From the NCBI RefSeq assembly GCF_002258215.1, contig NZ_NEFY01000008.1, forward strand, positions 105,969-169,968: a stretch of 64,000 nt of DNA, read 5' to 3'. This document shows positions 19,664-29,121 of this stretch, piece after piece; position 1 is the first letter of the stretch; every line of letters begins with the position of its first letter. The position numbers were made by a program, and so were the translations under genes. This DNA comes from Marinobacter vinifirmus. GTDB taxonomy: Bacteria; Pseudomonadota; Gammaproteobacteria; Pseudomonadales; Oleiphilaceae. The notes beneath the pieces are model-generated. The model was not told the DNA's origin. It ran no database searches and saw only the letters and a list, made by a program, of their open reading frames with translations.

Positions 19664-21619
19664 ATGTATAACCACAAAACCAATCTTCTCCGGACCCTTC
19701 TGTTTGTAATCCTGCTGCCGGTGATGTCGGTGGTTCAGGCCCAGGAGGAAACCTGGCGGCTTAACCTCAAGGATGCTGATATACGGGCCTTTGTCACCCA
19801 GGTTGCCGATATAACCGGCTACAGTTTTGTGGTGGACCCCCGGGTTAAGGGCAAGGTAACGGTGTTGTCCAGCGCCCCGATGAACAAAGACGAGATCTAC
19901 GACCTGTTCCTGGCTGTGCTGAACGTTCACGGTTTCACCGCCATACCCGGTGAGGAAGTGGTGAAGATTGTTCAGCAGGTAGATGCCAAGCAGTCTGCCG
20001 AGATTCTGGATCGCTTCCCTGTTACCCCTTCGGAACAGCTGATCACCCGGGTAATCCAGATCGACAACGCCAACGCCCTGGAGCTGGTGCCCATCCTGCG
20101 CCCTCTGGTGGCAAAGTATGGCCACCTGGCCGGTGTGGCGGCAGCCAATGCCCTGATTGTCAGCGACCATTCCTCCAACATTCAGCGCATTGAGCAGATT
20201 GTGCGTGAACTGGACAGCCCGTCGAAATACGAAGTCGAAGTTATCCAGCTTAAAGAAGCCTGGGTCGGTGACATGGTTAAGCTGCTGCAGGAACTGGCCC
20301 CGGATGAGCTGGGTAGCTCCGGTGGCGATAACGTGGCGCGCAAGTATAACGTGACGGCTGATGAGCGCAGTAACCGCCTGATTCTGCGTGGCGACCAGAC
20401 CTTCCGCGACAAGATGCGCGGCCTGATCCGCCAACTGGACCAGCCCTCTGCTACCGGCGGTACCACCAATGTAATCCGCCTTCGCCATGCCGATGCCAAG
20501 GTGCTGACCGAGATTCTCAAGGGTGTGATGGGTGAAGTCGCCCGTGAAGCGCCCGGTGCCAGCGGTGCTGCCGGTGGTGGGTCTGGTAGTCGCCAGTCTT
20601 CCTCGTTCTCCGTGTTTGCTGATGAAGGCCTGAACGCCCTGGTGGTTCGCGGTGAGCCTTCTCTCATGCAGGAAGCGGAGCAGATTGTGGCGGCCCTGGA
20701 TGTGCGTCGTGCCCAGGTGATGATTGAGGCCGCCATCGTTGAAATCAGCGACGAGCTGGGCGACCAGTTGGGCGTTCAGCTTGCGGCCGGTGATGAATCT
20801 GTTGGCTCGGTACCGGCAATCGGCACCAACCTGACCAGCGGTGAAGGCATGGTGGGCCTGAACTCGGTTATCGGTGCGCTGGTGGGCGATATGATTCCCC
20901 AGCTTGGCGGCGGTATTACCATCGGTGCCGGCGAGCGGGACGAAAACGGTATTACCTGGGGTGTGTTGATTCAGGCGCTGTCGTCTTCCTCGGCCGCCAA
21001 CCTGTTGTCGACGCCGAGCATCATTACCCTGGATAACCAGGAATCCGAAATCATCGTGGGCCAGAACGTTCCGTTCCGGACCGGTGAGTCCACGGTAACC
21101 GGGGACGGTACCACCAACCCGTTCACTACCATCGAGCGACGGGATGTGGGCCTGTCCCTGAAGGTGACGCCAACCATCAGTGCCGATGGCCTGGTACGGC
21201 TGGTGGTTGAGCAGACCACCGAGGATATCTCTACCACCAACGTGGCCGGTGCCTCTGACCTGATCACCAACAAGCGGGAAATCAAAACCACGGTGCTGGC
21301 CGATGACGGCGAAACCGTGGTGCTGGGCGGTCTGATCAAAGACGACTACCAGGTGAGCAAAAGCAAGGTGCCGCTGCTGGGTGATATCCCGCTGCTGGGC
21401 CGGTTGTTCTCCTCAGAATCCGAAACCCGCGTGAAGCGTAACCTGCTGGTGTTCCTGCGCCCGACCATCATGCTGGGCAAAGACGAGAGCGTGGCGGCAA
21501 CCACCGAGAAGTTCAATCGCCTGCGGGATGTGGACCTGAGCGTGCGTGAGAAGCTTGGCTTGCCAGCCCCGGACCAGCAGCCGTCTGTCGACATGCTGTT
21601 TGAAGGTCGTCGCCAGTAA
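19664..21619 (+). CDS. gspD: Type II secretion system secretin
   Basis: A 651-residue outer-membrane secretin, the gated exit channel of the T2SS. Signal peptide FVILLPVMSVVQAQ is followed by N0-N3 domains: N0 with YSFVVDPRVKGKVTV, N1-N3 with IPGEEVVKIVQQ and repeated ANALIV/SNRLIL/LNALVV strands. A Gly/Ser-rich loop in N3 precedes the secretin domain with VPFRTGESTV and VVLGGLIKDDYQ, ending VPLLGDIPLLGRLF. Only N, C and D are here; gspE-M must be elsewhere, because a terminator and an unrelated convergent operon follow. Confidence 0.95.
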   Translation: MYNHKTNLLRTLLFVILLPVMSVVQAQEETWRLNLKDADIRAFVTQVADITGYSFVVDPRVKGKVTVLSSAPMNKDEIYDLFLAVLNVHGFTAIPGEEVVKIVQQVDAKQSAEILDRFPVTPSEQLITRVIQIDNANALELVPILRPLVAKYGHLAGVAAANALIVSDHSSNIQRIEQIVRELDSPSKYEVEVIQLKEAWVGDMVKLLQELAPDELGSSGGDNVARKYNVTADERSNRLILRGDQTFRDKMRGLIRQLDQPSATGGTTNVIRLRHADAKVLTEILKGVMGEVAREAPGASGAAGGGSGSRQSSSFSVFADEGLNALVVRGEPSLMQEAEQIVAALDVRRAQVMIEAAIVEISDELGDQLGVQLAAGDESVGSVPAIGTNLTSGEGMVGLNSVIGALVGDMIPQLGGGITIGAGERDENGITWGVLIQALSSSSAANLLSTPSIITLDNQESEIIVGQNVPFRTGESTVTGDGTTNPFTTIERRDVGLSLKVTPTISADGLVRLVVEQTTEDISTTNVAGASDLITNKREIKTTVLADDGETVVLGGLIKDDYQVSKSKVPLLGDIPLLGRLFSSESETRVKRNLLVFLRPTIMLGKDESVAATTEKFNRLRDVDLSVREKLGLPAPDQQPSVDMLFEGRRQ

Positions 21620-21633
21620 CAGACGCCGAATCG

Positions 21634-21671
21634 AAAAAGGCCAGGCTCCCATTCAGGAGCCTGGCCTTTTT
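21634..21671. terminator. Bidirectional terminator between gspD and the M48 peptidase gene
   Basis: A perfect 16-bp stem: aaaaaggccaggctcc at 21634-21649 and ggagcctggccttttt at 21656-21671, loop cattca. A and T runs at both ends make it usable from both directions by the two converging operons. Confidence 0.92.
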
Positions 21672-21688
21672 ATTTCTGCCGGGCGAAA

Positions 21689-23674
21689 TCAAAGTGGAGG
21701 CATCGGGCAATCCAGCTGGTCTGCCACCAGTCTCATCAGTTCGTATTCTTTTACATCTACCTTGCCGTCGTGGCTGATGCAGTAGCCACAGGCGTCGATG
21801 ATGCCCGGTTTCAGGAGAGGCGACAGGCGGCTCAGCATATGCAGGGCTTCGCTCAGCTGGCGCATAGACACTTTCTGTTCTGCATCCTGCTCTGAGCCGC
21901 TGCCAAAACCGGCCATGGCCTGCCGGTACAGTTGACCGGCTTGCTCGCTTGAGTCGCTGCCCGCCCGGGCAAACAGGCTCAGCACGCGGCTGATCGCCGG
22001 CAATACCTGCCGGTAGTTGCGGTATTTCACCGGAATGATCTCTTCGGCACCGGCACCCAGGTGGCGGTTCAGGAAGGTGGTGAGTGCCAGCTCGAACAGG
22101 TTCACCCGCCTGTCTGCTGCCACCAGCTTCTGAACATTGCTGATCAGCTGTTGTCGTTCGTCCGGGTCCAGCTTTCTCAGGGCGGGCATGGCCAGCTCCA
22201 GTACCGGGAAACGGGCGGAATCGCCCAGCCTTGCCAGGGTGGGCAGTAATTTGTCGAGCAGGGTCGCCTTGGCGCCCAGCAGCGAATGCTCGGGAATCAG
22301 AGCAAGCCATTCCTGCTGTTGCTGGCCCGGCAGTTCACGGATCAACAGACCATAGCAGAGCTGAATGGCGCCGGCCCGGGTATAGAGCAGGCTGCGGAAG
22401 GTGGATGGCAGTTGCTGCAGAAGATGGGCCGCGAAAGCCTCGCTTTGGGGGGTAACGGTGCCCACTCTTTTCGACAGGGTGGCGGCGCTTTCTCCGGTGC
22501 CGGCAGCCAGCGAGGAGCGCACCGGGGAGAAGCGGTTGCCACCATGGCTACCGCGGGCGGGTTCGACGACCTGATTGACCAGGTCGCCAACGCGTGTGCT
22601 GGCGCTCTCTGTTGAGCTCTGGCGCAGGGCGCTGTCCGGTTCGGTATCCCTCAGCCGGCTGCGCAGGCGCGCCAGTAGCCCGGGCTGGATGGCGTTGATG
22701 CGTTCGTCGACGGGGGGATGCGAAGCCAGCAGGCTGGTGAATTTCATCCGGGCGGATTCGCCAAAACACATATGGTTCATATCGCTGGCGTGGCTGGTGG
22801 TGTCCAGGTAGCCGCCTTTCATCCCGATTTTAAACAGTGCACCACCAATGCCTTCCGGATTACGGGTGAACTGCACCGATGACGCATCGGCCAGCATTTC
22901 CCGCTGGCGGGAGACTGCCGCCTGAATCAGCCGGCCGAAGAATACCCCCACATAACCGATGATCATCAGGGCCAGGCCCATCAGGCCGATCAATGCCTGG
23001 GCACGGCCATCCCGGTTGCCACGGCTGCGGGCGCCACTGTAAAAACCGGCCCGCAGCAGGAAGTGGCCGATCTGGCCAATCATCAGGATACCCGCAAGCA
23101 GGGAAATAAGGCGCACGTTCAGGCGCATGTCGCCGTTGAAGATGTGGCTGAATTCGTGGCCCACCACGCCCTGAAGCTCGTCGCGGCTCAGGTGGGTGAG
23201 GGCGCCATGGGTTACCACCATCACCGCCTCACCAGGCGTATAGCCCGCCACAAAGGCATTAATGCCGGTTTCCTGGTCCATTACATAGAGTTCCGGTACC
23301 GACACGCCGCTGGCGATGGCCATTTCTTCGACAATGTTGCGCAGCTTCCGTTCTTCCGGGTCCCGGGTGTCGGGCTCAATGAGCCGCGCACCGACCATCT
23401 TCGCCACCCGGCTGCCACCGCCGGCTAGGTCCACCCAGCGGATCAGCGAGCCGATCCCGACCAGCAATACCACGGCCACGGCAGTGACCAGGCCATGGCT
23501 CGACATCAGCCAGGTGTGGAAGGGCAGGTAGGAGGTGTCGCTGCGGGTGATGGCGTAGCCCACCAGGCATACCGCGAGGGTAATCAGGATAACAGCGGTC
23601 AGGAACAGGACCACGAGCAGGCCGGTGTTGCGCCGGGCGTGGGCCTGGCGCTGAAAGAAACCGGGGTTTGCCAT
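21689..23674 (-). CDS. M48-family zinc metallopeptidase, membrane-bound, with long C-terminal extension
   Basis: A 661-residue HtpX/Ste24-type peptidase. Two N-terminal membrane segments (GLLVVLFLTAVILITLAVCLVG, LVTAVAVVLLVGIGSLI) precede the zinc motif VGHEFSHIFNGD and two further hydrophobic segments. HtpX itself is about 290 aa; the extra 330 residues form a soluble helical region (ALRKLDPDERQQLISNVQKL, DACGYCISHDGKVDVKEYEL) of a type found in LemA-associated M48 proteins. It is ten bases downstream of the LemA gene in the same operon, so joint action in envelope quality control is a reasonable inference. Confidence 0.9.
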   Translation of the reverse strand: MANPGFFQRQAHARRNTGLLVVLFLTAVILITLAVCLVGYAITRSDTSYLPFHTWLMSSHGLVTAVAVVLLVGIGSLIRWVDLAGGGSRVAKMVGARLIEPDTRDPEERKLRNIVEEMAIASGVSVPELYVMDQETGINAFVAGYTPGEAVMVVTHGALTHLSRDELQGVVGHEFSHIFNGDMRLNVRLISLLAGILMIGQIGHFLLRAGFYSGARSRGNRDGRAQALIGLMGLALMIIGYVGVFFGRLIQAAVSRQREMLADASSVQFTRNPEGIGGALFKIGMKGGYLDTTSHASDMNHMCFGESARMKFTSLLASHPPVDERINAIQPGLLARLRSRLRDTEPDSALRQSSTESASTRVGDLVNQVVEPARGSHGGNRFSPVRSSLAAGTGESAATLSKRVGTVTPQSEAFAAHLLQQLPSTFRSLLYTRAGAIQLCYGLLIRELPGQQQQEWLALIPEHSLLGAKATLLDKLLPTLARLGDSARFPVLELAMPALRKLDPDERQQLISNVQKLVAADRRVNLFELALTTFLNRHLGAGAEEIIPVKYRNYRQVLPAISRVLSLFARAGSDSSEQAGQLYRQAMAGFGSGSEQDAEQKVSMRQLSEALHMLSRLSPLLKPGIIDACGYCISHDGKVDVKEYELMRLVADQLDCPMPPL

Positions 23675-23684
23675 GGATCAGGCC

Positions 23685-24272
23685 TCAGAAGCTGACTTTC
23701 GGTGCCTGGCGGGCTTCCGGGGTCTCCAGTTGCAGCTGGGCAGTTTCCTTGAAGGCGAACATGCCGGCAACAATGTTGTTGGGGAATTTCTCCCGGAAGA
23801 TGTTGTAGCTCATGACACCGTCGTTATAGGCCTGGCGCGCGAAGGCAACCCGATTTTCGGTGCTGGACAGTTCTTCCATCAGCTGCTGTACGGTTTCGTT
23901 GGCCTTGAGGTCCGGATAGTTCTCGGCAACCGCGTAGAAGTTGGCCAGGGCCTTGGTCAGCAGGTTTTCGGCGCCACCCAGGCGTTGCATTTTGGTGTTA
24001 TCGCTTGGGTCGCTGGCGGCATCTTTCTGGGCGCTGACGGCGTTGTTTCGGGCTTCCATCACCTGGGTGAGGGTGGATTTTTCATGATCCATATACGCCT
24101 TGGCGGATTCCACCAGGTTGGGAATCAGGTCGTGCCGGCGCTGCAGTTGCACATCAATCTGGGCGAACCCGTTCTTGAACTGGTTGCGCAGTGATACCAG
24201 CTGGTTGTAGATAAAAACCAGGTAGAAAACGACAACGGCAATAACAACAAGGCCGATGACAGTGGTTCCCAT
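23685..24272 (-). CDS. LemA-family protein
   Basis: 195 residues with one N-terminal membrane helix (TTVIGLVVIAVVVFYLVFIYN) and the helical LemA domain: YNQLVSLRNQFKNGFAQIDV, LQRRHDLIPNLVESAKAYM, NLKANETVQQLMEEL-like DLKANETVQQLMEEL, and FARQAYNDGVMSYNI. AAGGAG lies six bases before the ATG. It is the first gene of an operon with the M48 peptidase. LemA function is not settled. Confidence 0.94.
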   Translation of the reverse strand: MGTTVIGLVVIAVVVFYLVFIYNQLVSLRNQFKNGFAQIDVQLQRRHDLIPNLVESAKAYMDHEKSTLTQVMEARNNAVSAQKDAASDPSDNTKMQRLGGAENLLTKALANFYAVAENYPDLKANETVQQLMEELSSTENRVAFARQAYNDGVMSYNIFREKFPNNIVAGMFAFKETAQLQLETPEARQAPKVSF

Positions 24273-24301
24273 GACGACTCCTTGGAGGGTTAACAGGTTG
24301 T

Positions 24302-26362
24302 TCAGGTGTTATTTTCCACGATATTCCGGTGGAATGTCTTTAAGAAGCTCTCAAAATCCCTGGGTGGTACCGGTTTGCTGAAGAAGTAGCCCTGACCGAT
24401 ATCGCAGCCTCTGCGGGTAAGGTAAGCCTCCTGTTCCGCAGTTTCCACGCCCTCGGCAATGACCTTGAGTTTCAGGCTGCGGCCCAGGTCGATGATGATG
24501 TTGGCAATGCGGGTGTCTTCCTCGTTAACCAGGAGGTCCCGGATAAACTGTTTGTCGATTTTGAGGCTGTGTACCGGCATCTTCTTCAGATAGGTCAGGG
24601 AGGAGTAGCCGGTACCAAAATCATCCACCGAGATAACAATGCCTGCCTGCTGTAGCTGGTTCAGCTTTCGGATGGCGTCGGCCATGTTGGTCATGAAGCT
24701 GGTTTCTGTCACTTCCAGTTCCAGCAGGGCGGCGGGCAGGTGATGGCGATCCAGTGCACCGAGGATATCCTCCACAATAGACTCCTGCCGTAGCTGAACC
24801 GCCGAAAGGTTAACGGCCACCCGCAGTGACTTGCCCTCGCTGGCCCAGCGGGCGGCCTGCCAGCAGGCCTGGTCCAGAACCCACTGGCCGATTTCCACGA
24901 TGGACCCGTTGGCTTCCGCTACCGGGATGAAATAGTCCGGCGGAACCAGGCCTTTCTCCGGGTGCTCCCAGCGCAGCAGGGCTTCGGCACCGATCACCTG
25001 CTTGTTGCTCAGGTTGATCTGGGGCTGGTACACCAGATGGAATTCGTGGTTTACCAGGGCGGAGGCCAGGTCTTTTTCCAGCTGTTTGCGCTCGCGGATC
25101 TGTTTGTCGATGCTAGCCACGTAGAACTGGAAGTGGTTGTGGCTGCTGCGCTTGGCCAGTGCCATGGTCTGCTCGGCGCTTTGCAGTAACGGGTCTGCTT
25201 TCTTGGCATCTGATGGATAAAGGGCGATGCCGATGGTGGCCGTCAGTGAAATTCGGTGGTTGCCGGCATTCACCGGTGTTGCGAAGCTGGCGAGGATCTT
25301 TTCTGCGGTTTCGGCAGCCTGGAAGCCGTCTTTCAGGTTTTTCTCCACGATGACGAACTGGTCACTGCCAAGGCGCGCCACCATGAAGCGCTCGGCGGGC
25401 AGGTTGGCGGTCAGGCGGCTGGCCATGGTTTGCAGGATGATGTCGCCGGTGCGGAAGCCGCATTGGTCGTTTACAGATTTGAAGTCATCAATGCCGCAGA
25501 CCATCAGTGCCAGTGTCCGGTTGTTCTTCTGGGCCGTGATTATTTCGTCCCGAAGGGATTCCAGGAAGGTATCCCGGCTTGGCAAGCCAGTGAGTTGGTC
25601 GTAGCGGGACAGCTTATTGACCCGGTCTTCCGCCTCTCGGTGGCGTTTCTGGCTGTCTCCGATGCCCACCAGCAGGTTGTTGGTGGCATTGACCCAGAGC
25701 CCCAGCTCATCGTTTCTGTGGCCCCTGGGCAAGGCAATCAGCCGGTCGTCGGGCTTTTCCGGGTCGACTTTCTTTACCGAATGCACAATGCGCAGCAGAG
25801 GGCGGGTCAGCAGCAGATGGAATACCACGAACATGATCAGGCCCAGTATCAGCGCCAGGGCAATGCCGGAGGCAAAGGTAACGGCGGCCCGGGTTAGCCA
25901 GGTGGCTGCCAGCGGAGCGGTATCAAAGTGGATTTCCAGGTAACCGTAGACGGTGTCCGGGCTGGCGCTGCGGCTGAGGCTTTCGCGGTACTCCTGCACA
26001 GCACCGAAAATCGGGTCGGTGATCGGTCGGAAAGCGTTATCCCTCAGGGGGCGAACGCGGCCGCCCAGTTCTTCGCCCGTAGGGTGGGTGATCCTGGCGA
26101 GATGGATAGGTTTGAGCGCAAAGAGGCCGTCGATTACCTGCCGGGCCAGGATGTCGTCAATGCTGAACACCGATTGGGTGGCGGCATCGCGGACCATGCT
26201 GATGGTTTGCGCTGCCTGGGCCTCCAGTTCCTTGGAGACTCTGCGGGCATCAAGAACCACCTGTACGGAACTCACCAGTACGCCGCAGATGACGGCTGTA
26301 GCCAGCATCCAGCGTAGAATCCGGTATCCGAGGTGTTGCTCTACATCCAAGGCTCTGGGCAT
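24302..26362 (-). CDS. Membrane GGDEF/EAL protein, probable c-di-GMP phosphodiesterase
   Basis: 686 residues. The layout is an N-terminal membrane helix (LATAVICGVLVSSVQVVL), a periplasmic sensor of about 130 residues, a second helix (GIALALILGLIMFVVFHLLL), HAMP, GGDEF near 260-420 and EAL near 430-680. The GGDEF site is degenerate (ARLGSDQF), so cyclase activity is unlikely. The EAL site looks intact: GAEALLRWEHP, NLSAVQLRQ, ELEVTETSF, DDFGTGYSSL, KIDKQFIRDL and AEGVET. It probably hydrolyses c-di-GMP in response to an envelope signal. It is on the same strand as LemA but 29 bases upstream of it, so the three could share a transcript. Confidence 0.92.
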   Translation of the reverse strand: MPRALDVEQHLGYRILRWMLATAVICGVLVSSVQVVLDARRVSKELEAQAAQTISMVRDAATQSVFSIDDILARQVIDGLFALKPIHLARITHPTGEELGGRVRPLRDNAFRPITDPIFGAVQEYRESLSRSASPDTVYGYLEIHFDTAPLAATWLTRAAVTFASGIALALILGLIMFVVFHLLLTRPLLRIVHSVKKVDPEKPDDRLIALPRGHRNDELGLWVNATNNLLVGIGDSQKRHREAEDRVNKLSRYDQLTGLPSRDTFLESLRDEIITAQKNNRTLALMVCGIDDFKSVNDQCGFRTGDIILQTMASRLTANLPAERFMVARLGSDQFVIVEKNLKDGFQAAETAEKILASFATPVNAGNHRISLTATIGIALYPSDAKKADPLLQSAEQTMALAKRSSHNHFQFYVASIDKQIRERKQLEKDLASALVNHEFHLVYQPQINLSNKQVIGAEALLRWEHPEKGLVPPDYFIPVAEANGSIVEIGQWVLDQACWQAARWASEGKSLRVAVNLSAVQLRQESIVEDILGALDRHHLPAALLELEVTETSFMTNMADAIRKLNQLQQAGIVISVDDFGTGYSSLTYLKKMPVHSLKIDKQFIRDLLVNEEDTRIANIIIDLGRSLKLKVIAEGVETAEQEAYLTRRGCDIGQGYFFSKPVPPRDFESFLKTFHRNIVENNT

Positions 26363-26539
26363 CCTGCAGTTTCTTGTGTTAACGGCACGGGTGTTTTTGA
26401 GGGTTTGTCACGGTTTGTCCGATCAGGACAACAGTATGGTCCAGATTTACCGTAACTGCATGGAGTATGGACGATTTTTTCGGAGTTTTGTGATTTGCCT
26501 TGTATCTGATTGTAGCGGATTGATGGTGTTCAGAAACAC

Positions 26540-26573
26540 AAACGCCCGCGCGGGTAACCCCGGGCGGGCGTTT
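26540..26573 (-). terminator. Terminator downstream of sodB
   Basis: aaacgcccgc (26540-26549) pairs with gcgggcgttt (26564-26573) in a very G/C-rich stem. On the minus strand a T-rich stretch (complement of cagaaacacaaac) follows, ending sodB transcription before the EAL gene. Confidence 0.75.
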
Positions 26574-26614
26574 GGGGCGTCAGCAGTTTACCCGCTGATA
26601 CGCTTGGTGCCTGA

Positions 26615-27193
26615 TCAGGCCAGGTTTTCGTTCACGAAATCCCAGTTCACCAGGTTCCAGAAGCCCTCCAGGTAGTTCGGGCGGCTGTTCCGGTAGTCGA
26701 TATAGTAGGCGTGTTCCCATACGTCGACGGTCAGTACCGGCTTGTCGGCGCCAGTCAGCGGAGTTTCCGCGTTGCTGGTGTTTACGATGGCAACGCTGCC
26801 GTCAGCCTTCTTCACCAGCCAGGTCCAGCCGGAGCCGAAGTTGTTGGCGGCCTTGTCGTTGAATTCCTTTTTGAAATCTTCGAAAGAGCCGAAAGCCTTC
26901 TCGATGGCTTCCTTGGCTGTGCCAGTGGGCTCGCCACCGCCGTTCGGGCTCAGGCAGTTCCAGAAGAACGTGTGGTTCCATACCTGGGCGGCGTTGTTGA
27001 ACAGCGGGCCGCTGGCGCTCTTGATGATGTCTTCCAGGGACTTGCTGGCATTATCGGTGCCGTCAACCAGACCGTTCAGCTTGGTTACGTAAGTCTGGTG
27101 GTGCTTGCCGTAATGGTATTCCAGGGTTTCCTGGGACATGTGCGGCTCGAGTGCATTCTTTTCGTAAGGCAGTGCGGGAAGTTCAAATGCCAT
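26615..27193 (-). CDS. sodB: Superoxide dismutase [Fe]
   Basis: 192 aa. It dismutates superoxide in the cytoplasm. Metal ligands fall at exactly the E. coli positions: His27 (EYHYGKHH), His74 (QVWNHTFFWN), Asp157 and His161 (VDVWEHAYYID). Gln70 in NNAAQVWNH is the Fe-type marker (Mn enzymes carry this Gln in the C-terminal half). GGAGA precedes the ATG. Single-gene unit with its own terminator at 26540. Confidence 0.97.
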   Translation of the reverse strand: MAFELPALPYEKNALEPHMSQETLEYHYGKHHQTYVTKLNGLVDGTDNASKSLEDIIKSASGPLFNNAAQVWNHTFFWNCLSPNGGGEPTGTAKEAIEKAFGSFEDFKKEFNDKAANNFGSGWTWLVKKADGSVAIVNTSNAETPLTGADKPVLTVDVWEHAYYIDYRNSRPNYLEGFWNLVNWDFVNENLA

Positions 27194-27264
27194 GAGGTCG
27201 TTCTCCCTGTCTCTCTGTGTTTATGGATGTACGTTCAAGCAATATAAGGGCGGTTTGAGTTAAA

Positions 27265-28383
27265 TCAACCCTTTGCCGTTAATGAACTTTTAAACTCCGG
27301 GCAGCCCGGCAGGAACTGGGCGCAGGTGCGCACGCGCCATACCAGTTCTTTGTAGCTGTCTGCCAGGATGTTCACATGGCCCAGCTTGCGCCCCGCCCGT
27401 TCGCCTTTGTTGTAAAGGTGCACATGAGCGTAGGGCAGTTCCAGTATCCGTTCAATGTCGCCATGCTCGCCGATGATGTTGATCATGCAGCTCAGGCCAC
27501 GGGGTTCCACGCTGCCGAGCGGGTGGCCGCTGACGGCACGGATGTGGTTCTCGAACTGGCTGGTCATGGCGCCTTCGATGCTCCAGTGGCCGGAATTGTG
27601 CACTCTGGGTGCCATTTCGTTGGCTACCAGTCCTTCCGGTGTTTCGAACAGTTCGAGGGTTAATACGCCCACATAGTTCAGTTCGTTCAGCAGGGCCTTG
27701 ATGTAGCGCTCGGCGTCTTTCTGGACGTGGGCTTGAAGGCCTGGTGCCGGGGCGATGGAGTAGCGCAGGATGCCTTCGTGGTGGGTGTTTTCGGCAATGG
27801 GATAGAAGGCAACGTCACCGTCTTCGGCCCGTACCGCAATGATGGAGACTTCGCGGCTGAAATTGACGAATTTCTCTACGATAACCTGTGGGTGGCCGAT
27901 CATATCCCAGGCGTCGTCGGCCTGGTCCGGGCTTTTCAGTACAGCCTGGCCTTTGCCGTCGTAGCCTTCGGTGATGGATTTCGCGACTACCGGGCAGCCG
28001 AGCTCTTCAGCAGCAGCTTTGAGGGAATCTGCGCTGTCGGCCACTTTCCATTCCGGGGTCGGAATGCCGAGCTGGCCGAACAGGGTTTTCTCGGCGACGC
28101 GGTTCTGGCAGACCTGTAGGGCCCGGGGGCAGGGGTGTACCGGTTTGTGTTTGGCGAGTTCTTCGGCAACTTCTACGGGAAGGTGCTCGAATTCGTAGGT
28201 TACGCGGTCGACCCTGGACAGGAAGTCGTCCAGGTACTTGCCGTCGCGGTCTACGATGGTCTCGCCCAGGCCTGCGCTTGGGCTGCCGGACATGTCATAG
28301 AAAACGAAGTCTTTGGCCAGCGGGTATCCGGCCAGGGCGAGCATGCGCCCGAGTTGGCCAGCGCCTAGTACACCGATTCTCAT
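27265..28383 (-). CDS. purK: N5-carboxyaminoimidazole ribonucleotide synthase
   Basis: 372 aa from ATG 28383, chosen because CAGGAG lies eight bases upstream; an in-frame ATG 21 bases further upstream is less well placed. ATP-grasp enzyme converting AIR, ATP and bicarbonate to N5-CAIR in purine synthesis. Text: RIGVLGAGQLGRMLALAG, KSITEGYDGKGQAVL, FVNFSREVSIIAVR, ELFETPEGLVANEMAPRVHN. It lies downstream of purE, separated by 167 bases that contain a long hairpin element. Confidence 0.96.
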   Translation of the reverse strand: MRIGVLGAGQLGRMLALAGYPLAKDFVFYDMSGSPSAGLGETIVDRDGKYLDDFLSRVDRVTYEFEHLPVEVAEELAKHKPVHPCPRALQVCQNRVAEKTLFGQLGIPTPEWKVADSADSLKAAAEELGCPVVAKSITEGYDGKGQAVLKSPDQADDAWDMIGHPQVIVEKFVNFSREVSIIAVRAEDGDVAFYPIAENTHHEGILRYSIAPAPGLQAHVQKDAERYIKALLNELNYVGVLTLELFETPEGLVANEMAPRVHNSGHWSIEGAMTSQFENHIRAVSGHPLGSVEPRGLSCMINIIGEHGDIERILELPYAHVHLYNKGERAGRKLGHVNILADSYKELVWRVRTCAQFLPGCPEFKSSLTAKG

Positions 28384-28416
28384 TCGAGCTCTCCTGCCTT
28401 TCAAGCTTTGGGAGTG

Positions 28417-28531
28417 TGATCAGGTCAGGCAGCGCTTTCCAAAACACGCTCCTGCGGCACTTCCCTGTGACGCTTGGGCTCCGCCATCCATGGCTCCGCA
28501 CAGTTTTGGAAAGCGCTGCCTGACCTGATCA
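28417..28531. repeat. 115-base long-stem hairpin element inside the purE-purK spacer (copy 1)
   Basis: Two perfect 29-base inverted arms, 28417-28445 and 28503-28531, enclose a 57-base loop. The loop contains gccatccatggc at 28483-28494, which ends nine bases before the right arm begins. The element lies within the transcribed spacer between purE and purK, so it will fold in the mRNA. A second element with different arms but the same geometry and the same loop motif lies at 29122-29233. Confidence 0.85.
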
Positions 28532-28550
28532 GCAGGTTCTGGAGTTGGTT

Positions 28551-29042
28551 TCACTGATCCTTGGGATCAGGATTATCCAGGATCGTTTGTGTTTGGGTTG
28601 CCCTGAATTCGTCTACCGCCTTTCGCACGCTGTCATCGTGCGTGCCGATAATCTGGGCTGCCAGCAGGCCGGCGTTGGTGGCACCGGCTTTGCCGATGGC
28701 CAGGGTACCCACAGCGATGCCGCCGGGCATTTGTACGATGGACAGTAATGAGTCCAGGCCGTTCAGGGCCTTTGATTGTACGGGTACACCCAGTACCGGC
28801 AAAGAGGTTTGCGAGGCAACCATGCCGGGCAGGTGTGCGGCTCCGCCGGCGCCTGCGATGATTACCTTTAAACCGCGGTCTGAGGCGGTTTTGGCGTAGT
28901 CGAAGAGCAGGTCTGGGGTGCGGTGGGCGGAGACTACCCGGGTTTCGTAGGCTACGCCGAGTTTTTCGAGCATTTCGGCGGCGTGTTCCATGGTGGGCCA
29001 GTCGGATTTCGAGCCCATGATGAGTCCTACAAGCGGCTGCAT
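28551..29042 (-). CDS. purE: N5-carboxyaminoimidazole ribonucleotide mutase
   Basis: 163 aa from ATG 29042 (cagga upstream); a further in-frame start lies 36 bases upstream but extends beyond the family N-terminus. Converts N5-CAIR to CAIR. Class I PurE signatures: [66 protein letters not shown]. First gene of the purEK operon. Confidence 0.97.
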   Translation of the reverse strand: MQPLVGLIMGSKSDWPTMEHAAEMLEKLGVAYETRVVSAHRTPDLLFDYAKTASDRGLKVIIAGAGGAAHLPGMVASQTSLPVLGVPVQSKALNGLDSLLSIVQMPGGIAVGTLAIGKAGATNAGLLAAQIIGTHDDSVRKAVDEFRATQTQTILDNPDPKDQ

Positions 29043-29121
29043 GTGCAACTGTCCTGTGATAATTGGAAAGCCGGCCATTGTATGTTTTGGCTACTTACCA
29101 TGCAACTTCTGCTTTGTTGTA

